Source: Anaerolineales bacterium
GTDB taxonomy: Bacteria; Chloroflexota; Anaerolineae; Anaerolineales; Villigracilaceae
Direction of reading: 5' to 3'
DNA length: 32,900 bases
NCBI GenBank assembly: GCA_020060625.1
Contig: JAGUZU010000068.1
Span: 1 to 32,900, forward strand
The notes under the pieces were generated by a model. That model did not search any database and was not told where the DNA came from. It saw nothing but the letters and a program-made list of their open reading frames with translations. Below, piece by piece: positions 7,862 through 15,970 of the stretch (positions are counted from its first letter, which is position 1; each line of letters opens with the position of its first letter). The position numbers were made by a program, and so were the translations under genes.

Positions 7862-9433
7862 ATGACTGCCCGCCCCAACATCGTCATCATCATCGCCGAC
7901 GACCTGCGCGCCGACGCGCTGGAAAACCCGCTCGTCCGCATGCCGCATCTCGCTGCGCTGCGCACGGACGGCGTGACCTTCGCGCAAAACTACGCCGCCA
8001 ACCCGGTCTGCGCGCCTTCGCGCATGGCAAACTTTACGGCGCTGTATCCGCAGGTTAACGGGCATCGTTCGCTGTATCAGTTGCTGCGCCCGCACGAAGA
8101 AAACCTGTTTAAGATTCTGAAAGAGGACGGCTATGATACCGTCATGGCGGGCAAGAACGACCTGATGACCACGCCCAGCCTGCGTGCCAGTTTTCGGCGG
8201 CGGCTGGCGGGTCCGCAGAGCGTCCAGTTGAAATTGATGCGCCAGCGTTTGCGCCCTTTGAAGTTACGTAAAAAATTGAAAATGCTGGCGCTGGCGTTCC
8301 GCCTGTTTGTGGTGGAGCGCAAGTCCTTCAGTTCCCTGTTCGGCGACGAGCGCTTGCAGGAATTCGCGGATGTGCTGCCCGCGGCGCGCAGTCCTTATCC
8401 GCGTGGGCATCGCCTGCATCATTCGTTTTACTTCGGAAAGGTGAAACCCGCTTCGCCTGCCGCGCAGATGGAGCCGCTGATTTTCGAGTCCGCCGTGCGT
8501 TGGCTGGATTCTGCGCCGCGTCAGCCATTCTGTCTTTATGTCGCCGCCACATTGCCGCACACGCCCTATCAGGTGGAAGAGCCGTATTTCTCAATGTACG
8601 CGCGCGCCGCCATCCCTGATCCCATCCCCGCCCAACTGGACGACAAGCCGCATTTCATGCGCGAACTGTACGCGCACTACGAGCTGGCGCAATTGACTCC
8701 CGAAGACTTGCGCGAACTGCGCGCCACCTACTACGGCATGGTCGCCAAACTGGACGAGCAGGTGGGACGCGTGGTTACGGCGCTTAAGGCGCAGGGACTG
8801 TACGATGATTCACTCATACTCTTCCTCAGCGACCACGGCGATTATGTCGGCGATTATGGGCTGGTGGAAAAATGGCCGACGGGCTTTCAGGATAATTTGC
8901 TGCGCGTGCCGCTCATCGTCAAATATCCCGCCAACGCTCATGCAGGTCAGCGGGTGGACGGCTTCACCCAGTCACTCGACCTGTTCCCCACCGTGTTGGA
9001 GCAGGCGGGGATTCAAACGTCTTACACCCACTTTGGGCAGTCGCTCACTTCCTTAATGGAAGGCATCGCGGAACGCGAGGCAGTCTATGCAGTGGGCGGG
9101 TACGATCCGCGCGAACCGCAAGCCTTCGAGTCGGGCATCCAGTCTGGCGATGACCCATTGATGGGACATTATTTCGAGAAACTCAAACTCCAGCAGGATG
9201 ACTCCACCACGGTGGCGCGCGCCGCCATGCTCCGCACCCACGAATGGAAACTGGCCATCCGCAGCGCGGGAAAGGAAGAATTGTACGACCTGAAAAATGA
9301 CCCGCAGGAATTAAAAAACCTGATAGATGATCCCGCCCTTCAGGAGATTCGTAACGATTTGCGGGAATGTTTGTTGCACTGGTATCTGCGCGCCAGCGAT
9401 AACCCGCACTGGGAACACGAGCGCAGTATTTGA
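7862..9433 (+). CDS. Sulfatase (Cys-type, no signal peptide)
   Basis: Type I sulfatase of 523 residues, hydrolysing a sulfate ester. The formylglycine motif is CAPSR with Cys50, so activation needs oxidation of that Cys. Metal-binding residues are visible in IIADDLRAD (Asp13, Asp14) and in FLSDHGDYVGDYGL (about residue 320). C-terminal features include ELYDLKNDPQELKNL, the usual sulfatase end. A basic helical insertion rich in Arg, Lys and Leu (about residues 115-155) follows the motif region and is unusual. There is no signal peptide, so the enzyme is probably cytoplasmic and acts on an imported sulfated sugar. ATG 7862 is 12 bases after the MFS stop, with AGGA close by. The maturase at 14772-15953 is the likely activator. 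Confidence 0.93.
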   Translation: MTARPNIVIIIADDLRADALENPLVRMPHLAALRTDGVTFAQNYAANPVCAPSRMANFTALYPQVNGHRSLYQLLRPHEENLFKILKEDGYDTVMAGKNDLMTTPSLRASFRRRLAGPQSVQLKLMRQRLRPLKLRKKLKMLALAFRLFVVERKSFSSLFGDERLQEFADVLPAARSPYPRGHRLHHSFYFGKVKPASPAAQMEPLIFESAVRWLDSAPRQPFCLYVAATLPHTPYQVEEPYFSMYARAAIPDPIPAQLDDKPHFMRELYAHYELAQLTPEDLRELRATYYGMVAKLDEQVGRVVTALKAQGLYDDSLILFLSDHGDYVGDYGLVEKWPTGFQDNLLRVPLIVKYPANAHAGQRVDGFTQSLDLFPTVLEQAGIQTSYTHFGQSLTSLMEGIAEREAVYAVGGYDPREPQAFESGIQSGDDPLMGHYFEKLKLQQDDSTTVARAAMLRTHEWKLAIRSAGKEELYDLKNDPQELKNLIDDPALQEIRNDLRECLLHWYLRASDNPHWEHERSI

Positions 9434-9492
9434 GAGAGGTGATGACCAATCCGCGCAGCTGGTTGTAGATTCTTTACAAAAACTACTTTTTC

Positions 9493-9521
9493 TTGAAACA
9501 CACAGGCGCAAGTGATATGAT
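9493..9521 (+). promoter_or_regulatory. Strong promoter before the cyclic-di-GMP gene
   Basis: TTGAAA at 9493-9498 and TATGAT at 9516-9521 are separated by exactly 17 bases, and TG at 9513-9514 gives an extended -10. This is one of the best promoter matches in the window and starts a second transcription unit covering the GGDEF-EAL gene and the sulfatase genes after it. The predicted start of RNA is near 9528. Confidence 0.7.
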
Positions 9522-9530
9522 AGGAAAGGC

Positions 9531-9566
9531 ATGACATTCAAACAGCCCAAACATCCTTACCAATGA
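9531..9566 (+). CDS. Possible 11-residue leader peptide
   Basis: ATG at 9531 opens an 11-codon frame (MTFKQPKHPYQ) whose TGA stop at 9564-9566 overlaps the ATG (9563) of the GGDEF-EAL gene as ATGA. Purines GGAAAGG lie at 9523-9529, while the big gene itself has no visible Shine-Dalgarno. The overlap suggests that its translation is coupled to this leader. The predicted RNA start is only about 3 bases before the leader ATG, so the leader might be translated leaderless. It may also be chance, given the small size. Confidence 0.35.
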   Translation: MTFKQPKHPYQ

Positions 9567-12496
9567 AAATAACCGATAAAAATACCTGGCTTCAAATATG
9601 GAATCGCTTGGTTTCCTCTTTCGCTACGGACGAGGAAGAAGCGCGCCTCGGGCAGCTATTCAATACCCTGATGGTCATCAGTCTTGGCATTGTCTCGGCG
9701 ATCATCCTTATTTTTACCCTGATGTTTTCCTTCGGAATAGCGGGCAGCCTCGACTTTTGGGTTAGTGTGAGTTTCCCCGTTCTCTCTGTTTTTCTCTCTT
9801 TGTTCTGCTGGTACGAATCCCGCCGCGGGCGGACGCAGCAGATGATTCGCCTGTACGTTTGGACGAACCTGGCAGGTATTTCGCTGGCGATTTTCACATT
9901 CGACGGCCCGCGTTCCCCAGCCTGGGAACTCTACATTTGGACCATTACCATTGCAGGCACATTAATCAAACCTTCTTATGCCCTGCAAATGATGGGCTGG
10001 ATCAGCGCCTATTTTGTGACTCTTTTTTCCCTGCAAGCCCTGGGAATATACACGCCGCCTTTTATCCTGACGACCGCCGGGCGTGAATTTGCTTTTATTA
10101 CTTTTGGCTTGACCATGATAATTTCAACAGTAGGATTGCTAACCTATCTCAACATGACCAGCCTGCAAAATGCCATACGGGATTTGCGTTCCGCCAAATT
10201 AAAATTGCAGGAATATCATGTTGAACTGGAACGTCAGATTGAAGAACGCACCCGCGATCTGGTGGAAGAACGAAATCTGCTGCGTGCGCTGGTGGATCAT
10301 TTGCCGGATGTTATTTTTGTGAAAGACATCAATGGCAAATATTTGCTGGTCAACGCTCCAGGCGTTCAGGAGCTGAATTTACAAACCACCAGCGAGAATA
10401 TCGGAAAAAGCGACTCGCATTTCTTTCCAGAGAAAACCGCTCAGGAGCATAAACTTACAGACGCTCAGATTATTAAAACCGGACAGTCCATCTTAAACCA
10501 GGAAGTTCAAATGCAAACCAACGACGGGACATTGCATTGGTTTTTATTCAGCAAGATTCCGGTCAAAGGCGGGGATGGCAAGGTCAGTCGTATTGTCGGC
10601 ATTTATCGTGATATTCAAACCTACAAAGAAGCGACCGCCGAACTCCAGCGCCATCGCGATCAACTGGACAAAATGGTGCAGGCGCGCACTGCCGAGTTGA
10701 CCGCGGCGAACGCTCACCTGGAAAACGAAATTGCCGAACGAAAGCGAATCGAAGCGTCTTTACGCAAAAGCGAAGAACTATACCGGCGGTTGGTGGAAAC
10801 CTCGCCGGATGTGATCGTATTAACCGATAGCCAAGGCAAGATTACCATGTGCAACGACCAGACGTTGTTGCTGGTCGGAGCAGGCAGTCCACAAAATGTT
10901 ATTGGGAAATACGTCCATGAGTGGCTGTCTCCAGACGACCATCCCCGCCTGCAGGAACATATCCAACAGGCAATCCGTGAGGGCCAGGCGCGCGGCTTGG
11001 TATATGAGATCGTCCTTGCGGAAGGCAGGCGCATCCCCATTGAAATCAACTGCTCTGTAATACAAAGCGCTGAGAATCAAAACGTTTCCCTGCTGATTGC
11101 CATTCGGAATATTACCGAGCGAAAAAAGGCCGAGGAAAAACTGACCTTTGCCGCGCTGCATGACGCGCTTACCGGGCTTCCCAACCGCACCCTTCTTCTG
11201 GACCGCCTGGAACACGCGATTTTACACGCCTCCCATCGGGGAAAGAATTTTGCGATGCTCTTCCTCGATTTGGACCGCTTCAAACTGGTCAACGACTCGT
11301 ATGGACACGCAGCCGGCGATGAATTACTGATCCAGTTTGCCCGCCGTTTGGAAGGGAATCTGTCGGCTTCGGATACCATCGCCCGCATGGGAGGCGATGA
11401 ATTTGTCGTCATTTTGGATGACCTGCGAAATCAGAGCGACAGCATCTTTATCGCCCAACGGATTCTGAACGCCTACCAGTCGCCTTTTTCCATTTCAGGA
11501 CGGGACATTCATATTTCCGTCAGCATCGGCATTGTCAATCACAACTTTCTTCAAAAACAAACTGCAGCGGGATTTTTGCGGGATGCGGATATCGCTTTAT
11601 ATAAAGCCAAAGCAGAGGGAAAAAATCGTTATGTGGTGTTTCACTCCAATTTGAGATTGGAACCGCTGGCGTACCTGGAACTGGAAAACGAACTGCAAAA
11701 GGCGCTCAGGAAGCGGGAACTGCAATTGTTTTATCAACCCATTCTGGATCTAACCACGAGCGACATCGTTGGGATGGAAGCCCTGCTGCGTTGGAATCAT
11801 CCCGTTCGCGGCATCTTATCTGCGACAGAGTTCATTTCGCTGGCAGAGGAAACCGGGCTGGTGATTCCAATTGGAGAATGGGTCATCGCCGAAGCCTGCC
11901 GCCAATTGCAAGTCTGGCGCCGCATCCGCCCAGCGTATGAAAATTTAAACCTGCATGCCAATGTTTCCGCCAGGCAATTGATAGATTCCGGTCTTATCCA
12001 CGCCATAAAAAATGCGCTGCGCGACAACGGCATTCCGCCCTCTCATCTCAAACTGGAGATCACAGAAAGTGTTTTCATCAAAAATCTGGACATGGTATCA
12101 CACTCCCTTTCTGTCTTGAAAGATTTGGGCATCGGCATCGGCATTGACGATTTTGGAACAGGCTACTCCGCTTTCTCTTATTTGCATCACCTGCCCCTTG
12201 AATTCATCAAAATAGACCGTTCCTTTGTCAGCCACATCAACCTGGAGGAACGCTCCAACGCCGTCATTCGCACGCTGATCCAGGTTGCAAACGACCTGCA
12301 CCTATCCCTGACCGCCGAAGGCATCGAAACCGAGGCGCAGCGCGCCATGCTGATAAAAGAAGGCTGCCGCTACGGACAGGGTTTTCTCTTTGCGCGTCCG
12401 CTGCCTGCTGAAGAGATGGAAGACTATTTGAAAAAAATAGCCGCTGAAGCAAATGAGAGGAAAAAGCTTGACATCCATTCCAGACCGCGCCCCTGA
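9563..12496 (+). CDS. Membrane PAS-PAS-GGDEF-EAL cyclic-di-GMP turnover protein
   Basis: A 977-residue signalling protein that can in principle make and degrade cyclic-di-GMP. Residues about 1-205 hold about six membrane segments. A coiled coil (about 210-240, ELERQIEERTRDLVEERN) leads to a first PAS domain (about 245-355). A second coiled coil precedes another PAS domain (about 400-515). The GGDEF motif at 610-614 is intact. The EAL motif (residues 739-741), NVSARQL and DDFGTG (862-867) are intact too. The usual RxxD product-inhibition site before GGDEF reads SASD, so that feedback site seems absent. No Shine-Dalgarno is visible (see the leader at 9531). The gene lies inside the sulfatase cluster, so it may link the locus to surface attachment or biofilm state; this is inference. 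Confidence 0.95.
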   Translation: MKITDKNTWLQIWNRLVSSFATDEEEARLGQLFNTLMVISLGIVSAIILIFTLMFSFGIAGSLDFWVSVSFPVLSVFLSLFCWYESRRGRTQQMIRLYVWTNLAGISLAIFTFDGPRSPAWELYIWTITIAGTLIKPSYALQMMGWISAYFVTLFSLQALGIYTPPFILTTAGREFAFITFGLTMIISTVGLLTYLNMTSLQNAIRDLRSAKLKLQEYHVELERQIEERTRDLVEERNLLRALVDHLPDVIFVKDINGKYLLVNAPGVQELNLQTTSENIGKSDSHFFPEKTAQEHKLTDAQIIKTGQSILNQEVQMQTNDGTLHWFLFSKIPVKGGDGKVSRIVGIYRDIQTYKEATAELQRHRDQLDKMVQARTAELTAANAHLENEIAERKRIEASLRKSEELYRRLVETSPDVIVLTDSQGKITMCNDQTLLLVGAGSPQNVIGKYVHEWLSPDDHPRLQEHIQQAIREGQARGLVYEIVLAEGRRIPIEINCSVIQSAENQNVSLLIAIRNITERKKAEEKLTFAALHDALTGLPNRTLLLDRLEHAILHASHRGKNFAMLFLDLDRFKLVNDSYGHAAGDELLIQFARRLEGNLSASDTIARMGGDEFVVILDDLRNQSDSIFIAQRILNAYQSPFSISGRDIHISVSIGIVNHNFLQKQTAAGFLRDADIALYKAKAEGKNRYVVFHSNLRLEPLAYLELENELQKALRKRELQLFYQPILDLTTSDIVGMEALLRWNHPVRGILSATEFISLAEETGLVIPIGEWVIAEACRQLQVWRRIRPAYENLNLHANVSARQLIDSGLIHAIKNALRDNGIPPSHLKLEITESVFIKNLDMVSHSLSVLKDLGIGIGIDDFGTGYSAFSYLHHLPLEFIKIDRSFVSHINLEERSNAVIRTLIQVANDLHLSLTAEGIETEAQRAMLIKEGCRYGQGFLFARPLPAEEMEDYLKKIAAEANERKKLDIHSRPRP

Positions 12497-13946
12497 TGAA
12501 AATAAAAATCAAAAGCCGCGCATCACACGCCGCGACTTTCTAAAAACCAGCCTGGCAGCGGGCGGCGGACTGCTGGCTGCCGCCGGGTTGGGCAGACATC
12601 TTGTAAACGTCTTCGGCGGAAAGGAGTACGACCAGCCGCGCACGGATACCCTGCTCAAGAGCATCGCCGCCGGCGACCCGCAGGAATTGCCCAACATCAT
12701 CGTTATTTTCGCAGACGATATGGGCTTGGGCGACCTGGGCAGTTTTGGCTCCCAGGCGATTCGCACGCCTTTTCTCGACCAGATGGCGGCGGAAGGGGCA
12801 AGCCTAACCTCGTTTTACGCCTCCGCGCCGGTCTGCTCTCCCTCGCGCGCCGGACTGTTGACTGGGCGTTACCCCGTCCGCACGCTGGTCTTCGATGTCA
12901 TTCAGCCGCCAGGTCCCCTGGATTGGGGCTTCCAATACATTCTCGGCGCAGTGCCGCATGGCATCCCAGAGGACGAAGCGCTCCTCCCTGAAATCCTCCA
13001 GCGGCGCGGCTACCGAACCGGGCTGGTGGGCAAGTGGCACCTGGGATGGGAATCGCCTCACCTGCCCAACGAAAACGGCTTCGACTTCTTCTACGGCGGT
13101 TTGCTCAGCCACGACACTCACCCGTATCACATTTACCGCAACACCGACATCGAGATGAAAGAACCGATTGACTTCGACCGCCTGACGAAAACGTTGACCC
13201 GTGAAGCCGTTAATTTCATCAGCGAAAACAAAGATACGCCATTCTTTTTGTACTATGCCCAGCCGTTCCCACATGTGCCATTGCACGCCTCCGAGGATTT
13301 TCGCGGCCAGTCAGAAGGCGGCCTTTACGGGGACAGCGTGGAAGAACTGGATTGGAGCGTTGGCGAAATTTTCAAAACGCTCAAACAATTAGGCTTAGAT
13401 GAGAAAACGCTGGTCATTTTCACCAGCGATAACGGACCCTGGTGGGAAGGCAGCACAGACGGCTTGCGCGGACGCAAAAACATGCCTTTCGAGGGCGGCT
13501 TCCACGTCCCGTTTATCGCCCGGTGGACGGGCGTAATCCCGGCCGGGCTGGCGTCGGATGTCCCGGCGATGAACTTCGACTTGTTCGCTGCCTGTCTCTC
13601 CGCCGCCGGGCTTCCCCTCCCCGCCGACCGTGTCATAGACGGCGTTGACCTGCTCCCCTTGCTCAAAGGCGCTGGCGCTGACCCGCTGCGCGAACCGCTT
13701 TACTACTACAAAGGTCGAAATTTGACCGCCGTGCGCAGCGGAGATTGGAAATACTATCGCCGCCACACCACCGACAGCGGCGCATATCCCTTCTTCCCGC
13801 AGGGTCCCTTTTTATTTAACCTGCAAACCGACCCGTATGAATCCTATGATTTATCCGAAACCCATCCCGATATTGTCCAAGGGCTCGCCGCCCTGCTCGA
13901 CCGACAAGACCTTCAAAACGAAGCCAACCCGCGCGGCTGGCTATAA
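12468..13946 (+). CDS. Tat-exported sulfatase (Cys-type)
   Basis: Arylsulfatase-like type I sulfatase of about 492 residues with a twin-arginine signal, RITRRDFLK followed by a Gly/Ala/Leu core (residues 18-45), so it crosses the membrane folded. The formylglycine motif is CSPSR (Cys123). Metal ligands appear in IIVIFADDMGLGDLG (Asp83, Asp84) and in FTSDNGPWWEG; GKWHLGW carries the conserved Lys and His. The start is decided by the ribosome site: AGAGG at 12456-12460 lies 7 bases before TTG 12468, whereas the in-frame ATG 12453 has no such site. Either way it overlaps the end of the GGDEF-EAL gene. Maturation by the anaerobic maturase must occur in the cytoplasm before export, which fits the Tat route. 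Confidence 0.92.
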   Translation: MTSIPDRAPDENKNQKPRITRRDFLKTSLAAGGGLLAAAGLGRHLVNVFGGKEYDQPRTDTLLKSIAAGDPQELPNIIVIFADDMGLGDLGSFGSQAIRTPFLDQMAAEGASLTSFYASAPVCSPSRAGLLTGRYPVRTLVFDVIQPPGPLDWGFQYILGAVPHGIPEDEALLPEILQRRGYRTGLVGKWHLGWESPHLPNENGFDFFYGGLLSHDTHPYHIYRNTDIEMKEPIDFDRLTKTLTREAVNFISENKDTPFFLYYAQPFPHVPLHASEDFRGQSEGGLYGDSVEELDWSVGEIFKTLKQLGLDEKTLVIFTSDNGPWWEGSTDGLRGRKNMPFEGGFHVPFIARWTGVIPAGLASDVPAMNFDLFAACLSAAGLPLPADRVIDGVDLLPLLKGAGADPLREPLYYYKGRNLTAVRSGDWKYYRRHTTDSGAYPFFPQGPFLFNLQTDPYESYDLSETHPDIVQGLAALLDRQDLQNEANPRGWL

Positions 13947-13967
13947 ATTTTCACAGGAGCAAAACCA

Positions 13968-14756
13968 ATGACCGCATCCCGACTGATCGCCCGCGGCGCA
14001 GAACCCTACCTCTTCCCTGGCGGAAAGACCGCCTGCCTGATCGTACACGGCTTCAACAGTTCCACCCGCGAAAATCGCGGCATGGGACGCTTCCTCGCCG
14101 GCCAGGGATTCACCGTCCTGGGGATTCGCCTGCCCGGACACGCCACCACCCCGGCGGACATGCGCCGCGTCCGCTGGACCGACTGGCTGGCCGCCGTTGA
14201 AGACGGTTTTTCCCTGCTGAAAGAGTCCAGCGAGCGCGTCTTCATCATGGGACAATCCCTGGGCGGCGTGTTGACCATGACCGCCGCGAGCCGCTATCCC
14301 TTCGACGGCGTGATTGGCATCTCCACGCCCTTTGGTCTGCTCAACGGCTGGCAGGCGCAGCTGGCGCGACCGGGCCTGCTCAAATTCATCAGCCTGTTCG
14401 CAAAGGACATCAAGAAACCATCCCTGGATGACAACCCCGAAACGGTGGACATGCGCGCCCCCGAAAATGACCTTGACCCCTACCCGCGCTACGTCACGCG
14501 CGCCCTGGCGGAAGCGTTGGAACTGGTTCGGCAGATGCAGTCCGGCCTGCCGCAAATCAGCGCGCCGTTATTGCTGATTCAAGGACGCCACGACGCGGTG
14601 GTCGAAAAGAACGCCATGCAGCTCTTCGGCGAGCGCGTGGCCTCCACCCGCAAAGAGACCCTCTGGCTGGAAAACACCGGTCACGTGGTTACCCTCAGCG
14701 ACGAGTGCGAGATCGCCTTCAACGCCATCGCCGACTTCATTCGGCAAATGAAGTAA
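13968..14756 (+). CDS. Alpha/beta hydrolase, carboxylesterase-like
   Basis: Serine hydrolase of 262 residues and paralogue of the protein at 5737-6474. HGFNS at residues 27-31 forms the oxyanion region and GQSLGG carries nucleophile Ser97. QGRHDAVVEKN near residue 207 holds the acid and ENTGHVVTLSDE near residue 240 the catalytic His. Compared with the first copy it has an insertion of about 15 residues in the lid region (DDNPETVDMRAPENDLDPYPRY), which may alter substrate range. AGGAG sits 8 bases before ATG 13968. It is cytoplasmic by lack of signal. It sits between a sulfatase and the sulfatase maturase, so it may remove ester groups from the same substrate. Confidence 0.9.
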   Translation: MTASRLIARGAEPYLFPGGKTACLIVHGFNSSTRENRGMGRFLAGQGFTVLGIRLPGHATTPADMRRVRWTDWLAAVEDGFSLLKESSERVFIMGQSLGGVLTMTAASRYPFDGVIGISTPFGLLNGWQAQLARPGLLKFISLFAKDIKKPSLDDNPETVDMRAPENDLDPYPRYVTRALAEALELVRQMQSGLPQISAPLLLIQGRHDAVVEKNAMQLFGERVASTRKETLWLENTGHVVTLSDECEIAFNAIADFIRQMK

Positions 14757-14771
14757 TCCTATTAGATACTG

Positions 14772-15953
14772 ATGTCTGCTGCCCCTTCATCTCCCGCTTT
14801 TCACGTTATGACCAAGCCGCGCGGCGCGATCTGTAATTTGGATTGCGAATATTGTTTTTATCTCCGCAAGGAAGACCTATATCAGGGCAGTTCCTTCCGC
14901 ATGGACGATCAGACGCTGGAAAGTTACGTCCGCCAGTACATCGCCGCCCAGCGCGCGCCGGAAGCCAACTTTGCCTGGCAGGGCGGCGAGCCAACCCTGA
15001 TGGGACTGGATTTCTTCCGCCGCGCAGTGGCGGTTCAGAAAAAATATGCGCGTCCCGGTATGAGAATTGAGAACGCCCTGCAAACCAACGGCACCTTGCT
15101 GGACGATGCGTGGTGTACATTCTTCGCTGAGAATCGCTTCCTAATCGGGATCAGCCTCGACGGTGCGCGTGAAGCGCATGATTTTTATCGCAAGGACAAG
15201 GGCGGCGCGCCCACCTTCGATCGCGTCCTGCGCGCCATCCAACTGCTCAAAAAACATCAGGTGGATTTCAACATCCTGACCTGCGTCAGCGCCGCCAACG
15301 TCGAACAGCCGCTGGAGGTCTATCATTTTCTGCGCGATGAAATTGGCGCGGAGTACATCCAGTTTATCCCCATCGTCGAGCGCGAGAACGCGACGGGCTT
15401 TCAGGAAGGGACGGCGCTCACGCCGCGCTCCATCACGGGCGAACAGTACGGGCGTTTTTTGATTTCGATTTTCGACGAGTGGCTGCGCCGCGACGTGGGC
15501 AGGATTTTTGTGCAGATGTTCGATACCGCGCTCGGACGCTGGCTGGGCGCGCCCGGCGGATTGTGCGTCTTTCAGGAGACCTGCGGGCTGGCGCTGGCGA
15601 TGGAACATAACGGCGATGTGTATTCCTGCGACCATTTTGTGGAGCCGCGTCACCGCCTGGGAAATTTGCTCGAAACGCCGCTGACCGAACTGGTGGGCAG
15701 CGTCCGGCAAAAACAATTTGGACTCGACAAGCGCGAGTCCCTGCCGCGTTACTGCCGCGCATGTCCCATGTTGTTTGCCTGCAACGGCGGCTGTCCCAAA
15801 GACCGCACCGATCTCACCCCCGACGGCGAGCCTGGACTGAATCACCTGTGCAGCGGCTTCAAAGCCTTTTTCACTCACGTGGACGAGCCAATGCGAATCA
15901 TGGCGGGCTTGCTCCGTCAGCGCCGCCCGGCGGCGGAAATTATGAAAATTTAA
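14772..15953 (+). CDS. Anaerobic sulfatase-maturating enzyme (radical SAM/SPASM)
   Basis: Radical SAM enzyme of 393 residues that converts the active-site Cys or Ser of sulfatases to formylglycine without oxygen. The CX3CX2C iron-sulfur site is C21-NLD-C25-EY-C28, followed by the FYLRK stretch typical of this family. The C-terminal SPASM domain, with two further iron-sulfur clusters, shows Cys residues in QETCGLA, VYSCDHFVEP, YCRACPMLFACNGGCPKDR and HLCSGF (about 270-370). Length and motifs match the anSME group closely. It stands between a hydrolase and a sulfatase gene in the same transcription direction, and all three sulfatases here carry Cys motifs, so it can serve all of them. The start site has only a weak ribosome site; ATG at residue 13 is an alternative. 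Confidence 0.95.
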   Translation: MSAAPSSPAFHVMTKPRGAICNLDCEYCFYLRKEDLYQGSSFRMDDQTLESYVRQYIAAQRAPEANFAWQGGEPTLMGLDFFRRAVAVQKKYARPGMRIENALQTNGTLLDDAWCTFFAENRFLIGISLDGAREAHDFYRKDKGGAPTFDRVLRAIQLLKKHQVDFNILTCVSAANVEQPLEVYHFLRDEIGAEYIQFIPIVERENATGFQEGTALTPRSITGEQYGRFLISIFDEWLRRDVGRIFVQMFDTALGRWLGAPGGLCVFQETCGLALAMEHNGDVYSCDHFVEPRHRLGNLLETPLTELVGSVRQKQFGLDKRESLPRYCRACPMLFACNGGCPKDRTDLTPDGEPGLNHLCSGFKAFFTHVDEPMRIMAGLLRQRRPAAEIMKI

Positions 15954-15970
15954 AATGTAAAGGAAAAACC

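Noticed and set aside
15141-15878. 245-codon open frame on the minus strand
   Set aside because: It lies fully inside the radical SAM gene, whose iron-sulfur motifs prove the plus frame. Long antisense frames are common in GC-rich genes.
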